This document shows, in pieces, positions 49,301 to 56,600 of a DNA stretch of 64,000 nucleotides (position 1 is the stretch's first letter; every line of letters starts with the position of its first letter). The position numbers and the translations under genes were made by a program. The stretch comes from Synaphobranchus kaupii (taxonomy: Eukaryota > Chordata > Actinopteri > Anguilliformes > Synaphobranchidae): positions 63,488,849 through 63,552,848 of the forward strand of contig CM056383.1 in assembly GCA_029718625.1 (NCBI GenBank). The letters are read 5' to 3'. The notes beneath the pieces were generated by a model. It was not told where the DNA came from, did not search any database, and worked only from the letters and a program-made list of their open reading frames with translations.

Positions 49301-51691
49301 TGGGGCACTTATCCACTGCAACTCAGAAAAGTGCATGGGGAAGAGAAGATGCAAAGTTATAGGTGTAGCCATTATATCAGTCTGCAGCAGTACATTTTAA
49401 GCATTTAGAAGACACTGCCATCCGGAGCAATTTACACATCTTGCATTCTTTTTGCACACGATCAATTTGTAGAGCTGGTAATTTACTGAGGCAATTCAGG
49501 ATAAGTCTCTTGGTACAGCACTGCCCCACATGTGGAATCAGACCTATAACCTTTGAGGTGCAAGCCCTAACCATTCTGCTGCACTCCCCTATGGAAAAAG
49601 AATATGCTGCAGTATATTGTAAATATATCAAAATTATCTTCACAATATATTTAAAATATACTGCAGTATATTACATTTCCATATGGGGCTGCCACCCATT
49701 AAATGCCATGGTGGACGCAAGAGGGAGTATAGAGAGTATTGCCTCAGTGTACCCTCAAATAAATGTGGCATAAATATTTAGATTTATTCAAACCTGGAAT
49801 AATATGCAGAGTTCAGGGTTTGTTGCACCAAAAATACAGTTTAAACAAGTTTAAACTTGTTTAAACTTTAAACATGCTGCAGTATATTGTAAATATATCA
49901 CAATTATCATCACAATATATTTAAAATATACTGCAATATATTACATTTCCATAAGGGCTTCTATGTGATTTAATGATGTGGGGGCACCATTACATTAAAT
50001 GAGAAAAAGGCCCCATGTATAATCTTTATAAATAACTGAATGTTGTATTGTTGAAACCTGTCCGGTAATCTTTCCAAAAGTTTGGAAATGGACACTTACT
50101 TGCATATTGATTTGACGTATACACGTAGGTCATGGAGATCACGGATTAGTTTTCATTACAATGTACAATATTGTGTAATTGCAAGCTGGAACCCTGACCT
50201 TCTGTGACCAGATTGAAGAACAGAAACTAAGATACTAAGAACAGAAAACATGACTTTGTTTGGCATTCATTAACACCGGCCCGTGAACAGAAGGGGAAGT
50301 GACAGTCAGACAAACTCTTATGGAAACTACTTTCTGCTGCGAAAAGGGGGAAAAACCATAGTGAGGTTAAATGAACACAAACTATTTAGTGAGACTGAAC
50401 TTTAAATTGAGGTCAAACAGGATGGTGATGCAGAAAACACGCATTGGGCTTGACTGAGCACATGGATTAATCTGCACAGGGCTAATTATGGCCTTGGTGT
50501 GGAAGTGGAAAACAGTTACAAGAGCTCCTTGCCAGTATGACACAGTATGGGTGCAGAAGAGCCAGCTGGGAATGATTTGTGATAGATTAAAGAAGTGATC
50601 AGAACTATCATCCTGTTATTAAAACAGAACATCTATTGATGTTAAATAGAGTCCTCCAGCAGACACCCTATGTTTACTCAAACTGGGTTCCGCTTCTAAT
50701 TAACCTTAGCTTAAAATAAGATTCTAACTTAGGCTATATCACTCCGACAACTGACAAGAGAACTGCTTATAAACAATTTCATTTCCAGGAAATGCAAATG
50801 AGAACCAATAAAAGTGCAGGTTGTTCGTGTCATGCTGTTTCAAGGAAGTGCCACTGAGGCTATCTAGGAAGCATTCCTAATGATATGATATGGTCAGTTG
50901 TAAAACTTCACATACCCGTGAGCTAAAAACACGCCACTCAGTCTGCCATTCGGGGTTCATTCTCAAGGAGTGGAGGTAAAACGGGACCAAAAAGGCTAAA
51001 AATAATCCATGTCTCCATAATCCAGGAGATTCCCAGAGCGGCCATAGAAAATGTGCAGTCCAAGAACTCTTTTAACCTTTGCCCTAGAATGCAGAGCTAA
51101 ATTAAATGCCTCAGATTTCTGGCATTCTAAGACAACAGGGTGGCTTCCGAAAATGACCCTTGGTTCCAGAAGGTCTGGGAGAAACCGAGACCCGGCGGGA
51201 ACCAACGGGAACAGAGCCGGGTCTGCCGATCATGACAGGTGTCCTCCTGGTTATTAGCGGCCGCCATCCGGTGAAACCCCTTGCCTCGCATCGCAAACTC
51301 TGCGGGCGCAGGCCGCGAGGAAGCGCAGTCACGCCTCCAAAGCTACATCTTTCCGCAAAGAACGACAGAACCCCCGTTCGTTTACCGCGTGCGCCATGCT
51401 GCAGGTAGCGCGTACGCATGCCCGCAGGCTTGTCGTGTAGTTTACTGAAGCTGGCACGCTTACACCCGGTGTGAAAGTGAAATAAATACTTTACCTCATC
51501 AAAGGTGTCACGCCTAAATGTATGACTCACACACTATCATTGTTAAAACGGTCGTAGTCTCATTGCTGTGAAATATCTGTCGTATCAATAGAGAGAGGCG
51601 TAAATAGGTGAACTCACCTGTAGAGGTCTGCACTACCTAAAGGGATGCACAGCAGGATAGACAGTGCACTGGTCCAGCTGATTGAGAGCAT
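30428..51691 (-). CDS. egfl6: egfl6 (EGF-like domain multiple 6 / MAEG), 12 coding exons, complete
   Basis: EGFL6 is a secreted matrix protein of the EGF-repeat plus MAM family; family members bind integrins through an RGD motif. Seen here: twelve minus-strand exons with GT/AG borders and compatible phases, total 1578 nt, 525 residues (human about 553). Order: signal peptide (1 to about 20); cysteine-rich start with [13 protein letters not shown] (about 40-55); EGF repeats with DLNEC (about 92), DIDEC (172) and DINEC (217); acidic linker (258-370) with RGD at 341-343; MAM domain from about 371 to the C-terminus. Introns around the EGF exons are all phase 1; the first is phase 2 and the last phase 0. 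rab9a lies downstream on the same strand. The identity is firm from recalled family sequence; exact splice sites are by inspection. Confidence 0.95.
30536..31250. mobile_element. family F1 copy in egfl6 intron 11
   Basis: From about 30645 the text follows F1: CTGTACTCTGGCACATTGG, TTAATTTGAGGCTGTTTACA, CATAGTCCCCCCCC, GTTATAGTATTGTTTCTAAG and GAAATCATGGCACGC. The left arm of the central foldback is lost. It occupies most of the last intron of egfl6. Confidence 0.65.
31414..31676 (-). CDS. egfl6: egfl6 exon 11: MAM domain core
   Basis: This 263-nt exon goes from phase 1 to phase 0, with a CCAAAG acceptor and a GTAAAG donor. It encodes KEYHMAVSG, then [12 protein letters not shown], then [20 protein letters not shown] and WQTELI. 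This matches the MAM beta-sandwich core of EGFL6 (human LCLLFDYRLAGDKVGKLRV type). Confidence 0.94.
32503..32598 (-). CDS. egfl6: egfl6 exon 10: start of the MAM domain
   Basis: This 96-nt exon is phase 1 on both sides, with a CTTTCAG acceptor and a GTAGCC donor. It encodes [20 protein letters not shown] then FDWS, the first MAM motif (C-x-F-(D/E)-x-x-x-C-x-W). The GTAGCC donor is weak but fits the frame. Confidence 0.93.
34311..34385 (-). CDS. egfl6: egfl6 exon 9: short linker
   Basis: This 75-nt exon has a CACCAG acceptor and a GTAATG donor, phase 1 on both sides. It encodes [20 protein letters not shown] then PLGQD. Similarity to mammalian EGFL6 is low, but length, phase and position between the RGD exon and the MAM exons fit. 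It is the least certain exon. Confidence 0.75.
35240..35258. repeat. poly-C run (19 C)
   Basis: Nineteen C in egfl6 intron 8; on the sense strand it is a G run in the pre-mRNA. Confidence 0.8.
35600..36130 (-). pseudogene. Tc1-like transposase remnant, frameshifted
   Basis: The minus strand encodes [20 protein letters not shown] and [13 protein letters not shown], the same subfamily as the fragment at 17890. It then loses frame by small deletions and the SPDLNP motif is not intact. It lies in egfl6 intron 8 on the same strand as the gene. Confidence 0.85.
36202..36742 (-). mobile_element. Tc1-like deletion derivative with TGGCCAAAAAAA-type ends
   Basis: Termini CACTGCCTGGCCAAAAAAAA and its reverse complement face each other over 541 bp with TA on both sides. 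The minus-strand interior retains transposase scraps ([20 protein letters not shown], then [17 protein letters not shown] text) with the N-terminus gone. The right end abuts the (TA)n tract at 36743-36772. Confidence 0.85.
36743..36772. repeat. (TA)n microsatellite between two Tc1 derivatives
   Basis: About 30 bp of uninterrupted TA separates two transposon ends that both use TA as target site. Confidence 0.85.
36773..37321 (+). mobile_element. second Tc1-like deletion derivative, adjacent
   Basis: The termini are CAGTACTGTGCAAAAGTCTT and the matching reverse complement ending at 37321. The interior (about 36940-37190) keeps the C-terminal transposase region: [14 protein letters not shown], a stop, then DYLERQKQ and [10 protein letters not shown]. 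It sits between two (TA)n tracts, directly after the previous element. The family differs from the other Tc1 copies here. Confidence 0.85.
37322..37350. repeat. (TA)n microsatellite at Tc1 right end
   Basis: About 28 bp of TA directly follows the second derivative's right terminus. Confidence 0.85.
37963..38226 (-). CDS. egfl6: egfl6 exon 8: acidic linker with RGD motif
   Basis: This 264-nt exon is phase 1 on both sides, with a TTTAG acceptor and a GTGAGT donor. It encodes a linker with the conserved patches [19 protein letters not shown] and, near the end, QSQRGDVF. The RGD falls at residues 341-343 and aligns with the integrin-binding RGD of the mammalian protein. Between them is a Glu/Lys-rich, probably unstructured stretch with a run of Glu. 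Confidence 0.94.
39290..39745 (-). repeat. dispersed repeat R2, copy 2
   Basis: It is the reverse complement of the copy at 25046-25525, e.g. GACTATCGACTATTTCTTGA and TCTAACTTTTAGTCCTTCAA. It is directly followed by GGAGCTGTGTGCTACTGCTG and an exon-like plus-strand ORF. It lies in egfl6 intron 7. Confidence 0.75.
39780..39964 (+). other. exon-like ORF of unknown origin next to repeat R2
   Basis: An ATG opens a 62-codon frame ([20 protein letters not shown], then basic text with [11 protein letters not shown] and ending NNPGNGR). It runs straight into a consensus donor GTAAGA at 39965. It is on the strand opposite egfl6, inside intron 7. I do not recognise the protein. It may be a first exon carried by a mobile element. 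Confidence 0.35.
40183..40640. repeat. repeat with inverted internal arms (AGGAGAAGTTCGG end)
   Basis: It starts at TTTAAAGGAGAAGTTCGGTA. AACACCATAAACTCATTTTC with GGGAAACTCACCCAGTGGTC (about 40360-40405) is mirrored by GACCACTCGGTGAGTTTCC and TTTATGGTGTTTTTTGA (about 40583-40637). The right terminus is not clear. Confidence 0.55.
41475..41485. repeat. poly-G run (11 G)
   Basis: Eleven G within a G-rich stretch to about 41510, in egfl6 intron 7. Confidence 0.7.
42209..42331 (-). CDS. egfl6: egfl6 exon 7: calcium-binding EGF repeat (DINEC)
   Basis: This 123-nt exon is phase 1 on both sides, with a TTTCAG acceptor and a GTAAGA donor. It encodes [18 protein letters not shown] then [15 protein letters not shown], the last EGF repeat before the linker. 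It is only 295 bp from exon 6, while the next exon is about 4 kb away. Confidence 0.95.
42627..42761 (-). CDS. egfl6: egfl6 exon 6: calcium-binding EGF repeat (DIDEC)
   Basis: This 135-nt exon is phase 1 on both sides, with a CCCCAG acceptor and a GTATTG donor. It encodes [18 protein letters not shown] followed by [10 protein letters not shown] and GRYDC. It is the most conserved EGF repeat in the gene, and the [13 protein letters not shown] segment is diagnostic for EGFL6. Confidence 0.96.
43398..43414. repeat. poly-G run (17 G)
   Basis: Seventeen G on the plus strand in egfl6 intron 5. Confidence 0.8.
43923..44042 (-). CDS. egfl6: egfl6 exon 5: EGF-like repeat
   Basis: This 120-nt exon is phase 1 on both sides, with a CTGCAG acceptor and a GTAAGC donor. 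It encodes [18 protein letters not shown] then [18 protein letters not shown], the divergent middle EGF repeat of the family. Confidence 0.93.
44397..44760. repeat. dispersed fish repeat (GCAGATGCTTTTATCCAAAG type)
   Basis: ATTACATTACATTCACTTGG, GCAGATGCTTTTATCCAAAG, then CGACGTACAATAAGTGCAT is a widespread teleost repeat start. The tail ends with GTGTCTTCAGACC, also typical. A worn relative lies at about 49390-49585 (GCATTTAGAAGACACTGCCA ... CTAACCATTCTGCTGCACT). Both are in egfl6 introns. Confidence 0.65.
45834..45953 (-). CDS. egfl6: egfl6 exon 4: EGF-like repeat (DLNEC)
   Basis: This 120-nt exon is phase 1 on both sides, with a CTACAG acceptor and a GTGAGT donor. It encodes [16 protein letters not shown] followed by [10 protein letters not shown], a calcium-binding-type EGF repeat with the Asp/Asn/Glu start and the aromatic after GS. 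It matches mammalian EGFL6 nearly residue for residue. Confidence 0.95.
47031..47161 (+). other. exon-like ORF of unknown origin in egfl6 intron 3
   Basis: An ATG opens a frame reading [20 protein letters not shown], then [13 protein letters not shown] and ALTSAVVGS. It runs into a strong donor GTGAGT at 47162. The GENHYxxSGHV text resembles, from memory only, domains found in transposon-derived fish proteins; this is not established. Strand is opposite to egfl6. Confidence 0.3.
47650..47742 (-). CDS. egfl6: egfl6 exon 3: EGF-like repeat
   Basis: This 93-nt exon is phase 1 on both sides and follows a TTCCCAG acceptor. It encodes [18 protein letters not shown] then FPGYTGKAC, an EGF-like repeat. 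Its donor reads GTCAGT, weaker than the others but a valid GT. A competing AG five bases downstream of the chosen acceptor would break the frame. Confidence 0.9.
49161..49267 (-). CDS. egfl6: egfl6 exon 2: N-terminal cysteine-rich segment
   Basis: The exon follows a CCCAG acceptor and ends at a GTAAGC donor, phase 2 to phase 1. It encodes [19 protein letters not shown] then GKGHCE, which lines up with the first cysteine-rich segment of mammalian EGFL6 (CHYGTKLACCYGW, recalled). The intron before it is about 2.35 kb. Confidence 0.92.
49589..49687. repeat. AT-rich palindromic repeat, copy 2
   Basis: ATGGAAAAAGAATATGCTGC, AGTATATTGTAAATATATCA and the mirrored AAATATACTGCAGTATATTA give the same foldback as at 20.85 kb, bounded by CCTATGGAAA and TTTCCATATGG. 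Confidence 0.75.
49872..49957. repeat. AT-rich palindromic repeat, copy 3
   Basis: ACATGCTGCAGTATATTGTA ... TACTGCAATATATTACATTT repeats copy 2 only about 200 bp away. Confidence 0.7.
51160..51410. other. CpG-rich patch in egfl6 intron 1
   Basis: This stretch (AGCGGCCGCC, GCGGGCGCAGGCCGCG, GCGCGTACGC) is clearly GC- and CpG-richer than its surroundings and lies 0.2-0.5 kb downstream of exon 1. No protein match. It may belong to the promoter-proximal region of egfl6. Confidence 0.4.
51618..51691 (-). CDS. egfl6: egfl6 exon 1: start codon and signal peptide
   Basis: The ATG occupies 51689-51691. The 24 full codons begin [14 protein letters not shown] and end GSADLY: a hydrophobic core followed by small residues, as in a secretory signal peptide with cleavage near the GSA. 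The exon ends at a GTGAGT donor (51612-51617 on the plus strand) in phase 2. This is the only ATG in the exon that joins in frame to the cysteine-rich exon 2. Confidence 0.88.
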
Positions 51692-51908
51692 GTCTCTTCC
51701 TCACAAAAAGACTGACTACTCTACTCAGTGCAACGTTTCTCCACTAGTCCACTGATAAAAAAAATAAATGAATCAAATTACGGATTTGTGTCTCCCTCTG
51801 TCTCACACCCCACACAGTCTTCCACAGCAGTCCTTGCCAGTGCTCAGATAAAACTACACTCCTTTGCACACACTTCTCTCTTTGTTTGTCTGTTTCCCAA
51901 CTCAAATT

Positions 51909-52008
51909 CTCTCTCTCTCTCCCTCCCTCTCAATCTCTCTCTCCCTCCCTCCCTCTCAATCTCTCTCCCTCTCCCTCCCGCCCTCTCAATCTCTCTCTCT
52001 CTCTCTCA
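51909..52008. repeat. CT/GA microsatellite upstream of egfl6
   Basis: This is an interrupted tract of CT dinucleotides, CCCT and CAAT spacers over about 100 bp. It starts about 220 bp upstream of the egfl6 ATG. On the egfl6 sense strand it reads as GA/GAGG repeats, a polypurine tract that may affect the promoter. Confidence 0.85.
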
Positions 52009-52126
52009 GCTATAAGCTGGATCCCAGATGGAGCGTCTCCTTCTCTCTTGTGAAATTCCAGAGGTGGGCTGTCATTACAATGAGTGACACAGAGGGTGGG
52101 AGTGGAATAGAGAGGCTGAAGGTTAG

Positions 52127-52129
<3 letters not shown>

Positions 52130-52157
<28 letters not shown>
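52130..52157. repeat. poly-G run (28 G) upstream of egfl6
   Basis: There is an unbroken run of 28 G on the plus strand, preceded by GGTTAGGGA. It lies about 440 bp upstream of the egfl6 ATG and can form quadruplexes. Exact length in an assembly is error-prone. Confidence 0.85.
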
Positions 52158-52160
<3 letters not shown>

Positions 52161-52492
52161 TAACTGAGACCCAGTATGGGAACTCAAAGATTGATAGAGG
52201 ATGTCCTACTCCGGACTGATCTGTTTGATGAAACTTGGGGAGTCATCAACGCAATTTTTACATAAGGTCAGATTCTGTTAATCTTTTTTTTTTAAGCTAA
52301 TTACCTCTAAGATTAAGCTAAGATCTTTTGTCACAGATCGGAATTCCAGAACATTTCCAAAGATTTTCCACAGGAAATGTAATCATGCCACTGCCGTGTT
52401 CGGGTCCGTTCCGATTGTCTATCTCTGATGTGGTCTCTTGGCAGTCATTGTGTTGCGCTGTGTATGTTTGTCATTGTGCTGACAGCGTTTAA

Positions 52493-52711
52493 CCCTTTAA
52501 TGGCCGCTCAACCGTTTGGTAGAGCACGTTTTGAGTCTTGATATCTTGTTGAAAAATATGTTGGACTTAACTCCACCTGATTGAGCCATCTCTATCGGTG
52601 TACGTGGTAGAGATGGCTCAATCGGGTGGAGTCAAGTCCAACGTATTTTTCAACAAGATATCAAGACACAAAAAGAGTGCTCCACCAAACGGTTGAGCGG
52701 CCATTAAAGGG
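52493..52711. mobile_element. TTAA-flanked near-perfect palindrome (foldback element)
   Basis: Two arms of about 100 bp are reverse complements with few mismatches: CCCTTTAATGGCCGCTCAAC on the left and GTTGAGCGGCCATTAAAGGG on the right. They surround a short loop near 52600. TTAA lies directly on both sides (52489-52492, 52712-52715), as expected for insertion at TTAA in the piggyBac manner. It is about 0.8 kb upstream of the egfl6 start. No coding capacity. Confidence 0.8.
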
Positions 52712-53472
52712 TTAAAGGCACTGGAAATGTGCGGACACCATTGTTTTCGACGCTATCTCTTTGAGGTGCGGCAGTTCTTTGACGTTGACATAAGTGGACG
52801 TAAGTGGTGGTACCGCAAGCCGTGGTGTATATTTTGCATCACCTTTGTTAGGGGTTCCGAAGAGCATAATAGGTGTTTAACATTGTTCTCTGTGGTAATT
52901 AGCTACATTTCCTCAGCTAATTCAGGAGCTCAGTCATGCACAGGCCTGTTTTTTGCCAGCTGCACTGCGGCTTTGATGTGCCTCACACAAACAGTGCCCA
53001 TAAAGTGGGGGCACTCGCACACTCTCAAGTTCAAGAGAAAATAATTTCTGCTATTAAAAGGCTTAATGAGCCTACAAGGCTTTGGGAGCATAACATCTGA
53101 TCAAGTACAGTAATGCTCCCTGCAGTCTCTGCAGTGCTCCTCCTGGATTAGTCCTTGTTTTAAGCTACATGAACAATTTCAAAATGGGGGGGGAGGTGTA
53201 TTCACAGTTACAACTTAAAAACTGCCAGTCCTCAAATGCCTAACAGCAAGGCATTTCCCACAAAATTCCATCCAAGATGAAACACGCACACGCGTCAAAA
53301 TCAAAGAAACAAATGTGAGATCACGAAAAAAAAAGAACAACGTGTGAATACCTTTTAAAAAATCAAAAGATATCCTCATGCGTGTCTTGCTACTCATCAT
53401 TTTACAGTAGCACAAGCTAAAAAAGCTGTGACATTGATTTTTTTTTAAAATTTGGAAATCAGACCCCATCTA

Positions 53473-53600
53473 GGGGGGCAGTGTAGCACAAGGGTTAGGG
53501 ACCTGAGCTTTGTCTGAGGTTTCATTCCCAGGTAGGGCATCGCTGTTGTGCCCTTGAGAAAGGTTCTTAACCTGAATTGCTTAAGCAAAATATTAGGCTG
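53473..53600 (+). repeat. tRNA-derived SINE
   Basis: GGGGCAGTGTAGCACAAGGG with GTTAGGGACCTGAG resembles a tRNA-like A box region. GAGGTTTCATTCCCAGGTAG carries a B box, and the body continues TGCCCTTGAGAAAGGTTCTT and AACCTGAATTGCTT, typical of fish HE1/AFC-like SINEs. No intact tRNA. Confidence 0.75.
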
Positions 53601-56600
53601 CAAAAAATTTTAAACTGTGCCCCGTTGCAATTCACTGTTGCACTATCTGTGACAAACAAAGCCACAAGCAGATTAGTTACAATTTCCTTTCTGTAGCAAT
53701 CTTGTACTTTCAACTTTGAGCTACAGCACCGGCGGAAACAGAAGTATGATGAATATATTAAATATGGATGGCCTTTAACCAAAATGTTACAGTTTTGACT
53801 CCCAGGGACTATAGCTAATGGCTATAGCCTACAGGTAAAATATTAATTGTGAAAATGTTGCAGAAAAGTTTCTGGTATGTTTGACTGAAGATCTCTTTTT
53901 GACATGTGACTCAAAAATTCTGTAATCAGAGCAGAATCTACAATCTGAGAGAACATACAGTATGTAAGTGCATCCCCTTACTGCTGGAGATGCATGTAAA
54001 ATGCATTTTGGCCCTTGTCAGATTTTAATAGACACCCATTTTAATGTCTGTCATCAACAGTTTTTATTTTGTTATATGAACTATACTGCAGTTTTTAGTT
54101 TTAAATTAATAGTCTGAACATTATTTGTGCTATATGTTCTGTTCATTGTATCGACTGTTATGATAAAGACCTTTCAAATTCCACTACATTTGGCATATTA
54201 AATACAAACCTGTATGAAGACATTGGTTGCACATTTTAAGTGGTTACAAATCACATCTCTTGTTAATGCATTTGGTTCATTTTGAGGTGAATACCGAATG
54301 TTGGAATCGACCTATTCTGACACAAGGTGTGTGGGCAGAGGACGACAGCTACTTCCTTTGACAGGAACCGTCAAATTGTTTTATTTAAGCAAGGGCACAT
54401 TTATTTACCTGTCAACAGCTGGAGGAATGCGAGTCTGAAGATATCAGCAGGCACCTTTCGTTTTTTTAAACACAGATACCTCTATATACAGTATTTATTA
54501 TATGCTATCACTTGGGCCACCAGTTTGTTTCCACCACGTGACCTGCAGGGATTTAAACTTGCATTCCAATGGTTATACTCCAGGGGTCACCATAGGCACT
54601 CCAACGGCACAGTCAAGTGACTAAGCATTTCACAATTGGGTTTTGTAATTGAGACGTTTATAAAAAAACAATTAGTTGATCTATGGGAAGAGTCAGAGAA
54701 AGGAAAGTGAAGATGGATTAAATGGTACAAAAAGCACGTCTTTGAGCGAACGAGTGAAGCAGCATCCGCCTGGCACACCGCATACTCGCGGATTGAATTT
54801 ATTTTGCACAACTTGCAATTTAACAATAAATCACACAAAGAAGATACCAATAGACCGACATTTGAAACCTAACCTCATAGAAGAGACTGGCCATGATAAT
54901 ATATAATCTCATTTCATTTTGACTTTGTACATGACATTCACCACTTTTATTTCATTTTTGTGTTTACTTTTTAAAAATACTGTAGCGTCTCCATGGTAGT
55001 AAGTAATTGAACTGAATTCAACACTTGGGGTGTCGCTTCTGAACATCACCATCAATCATCATCTATGCTTAGTTAGTGGCAATTACTGAAGTACCGTGGG
55101 AGAAAACAAGGGGAAACAAACTGGTGGCCCATATAATTAATGGGCAATAATTAATCTAGAACCGTGAGAAATATTATAGGAATTATTAAATAAACATTAG
55201 CAAATGGCGGTCCATTGAGAATTTAGCACCTCATGGTTAAATCAGGTACTGCTTACTGTACTTTACCCTTATTTTCTTCTGAAGTTCCAAACAAGGTATT
55301 ACACCACCCCTGAATGTCTGAAACTGGCAGGGCACAGTTCTGTAGCGTTTTGCACAGTGTTACCCTTTTCCTCCACATGGGGCAGCATTGCACTTTTTTT
55401 TGTTGCACTGTGCTATGCAATTTGTGGATTGCCAAGAGAGAAACAGAAAACACTACCGTGCAATCTCTATATACGGTATATCTACACGATTAATGACAGA
55501 GCCTTCAGGGCTGCTTGAATGTCCCTGGTGATGACAAATAGATTCTAAGCGTATTCATTTCTTATGTCATTATGCTGAGCATTACGCGGTTAATAGAATA
55601 GGATCACGTAATGTCCACGTTAACTCAGATATCAATATGCATCGCGCAATCAAGCCATGTCCACCTTCGGATACATTGATTAATGTTACTGGCTGACGCC
55701 GTGGAAGGTGTTGTTACTGCTTTTAGGTTATGTTATTGGGGGGAAATATACTGGGGAATTATAATTGGGCTTCAGATGTGATTGTTTCAGTTCCTTTTCG
55801 CAGTCTCAGAATATCACATCCTGCCTTGCCTCATCTCCCTTCCACGCCTGCACGCAGAAGCCCTTGGAATTGTGGGAGTGGAATTTTACCAGTGGGAGGC
55901 TTTGTGGCAGTCTTCTGCCTTTCAGTCACAAGAGGTCCCTCTCTGCTCAGGTTTGCTCAGTCGGGCAGGAGGAAGTAGCGTTGTTTCACTTCCTCTTTAT
56001 TGCTGCACTCAACAGACTGTTTCATCACACAAGAGGAAGAGACACACGCACTTGCATTATTCAAATAAAAACTCAAGTTCGACGGGTTAACATGAGACGT
56101 GGTCTTTTGCAGAACCGACCTTCCCTTTTGCTCCAAGAAAGATTAACATTGTGCTGCAAGTGCATGAATGTAGCCCCACTACAGAGGATTCCTTTTTTAT
56201 CAGTTATGCAAAGATATTCATTATGTAATTTTCACTTTTACAGATTTTGAATCTACCTCGCAATGATAGAATCATGTCTTCGCCGCCATCTTTTAGGGAA
56301 AGCCCTGCCAGCTTCCTAAACTGTTCTCAAATACATATGTTTCTTCATTTCAAAGAGCGGTATACTCATAATCTCTTGCAGAGTAGATTAGCGTTTTGTG
56401 ATTTTACAAATGACTGATAAAGACTAGGTTTGGGCTTTTAAAATCTCTATTTTCTTAAAACAGGTAGGCACCTTAAAAGCTTTTTATTTGCTTTACAGAA
56501 TCATGCGGTATGGGGCATTTCTCGCTTCTAAATGTGCACATGGCAGAATTTGCAGGTAGCCTATTTCTCATATCAGAGGAAGAAGCAGACATGACTTTGA

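Noticed and set aside
51111..51530. 139-codon minus-strand frame in the CpG-rich patch
   Set aside because: It lies inside egfl6 intron 1, does not join in frame with the gene's exons and shows no family motif.
55765..56250. 161-codon plus-strand frame
   Set aside because: No recognisable domain, signal or splice context; composition is ordinary for intergenic DNA.
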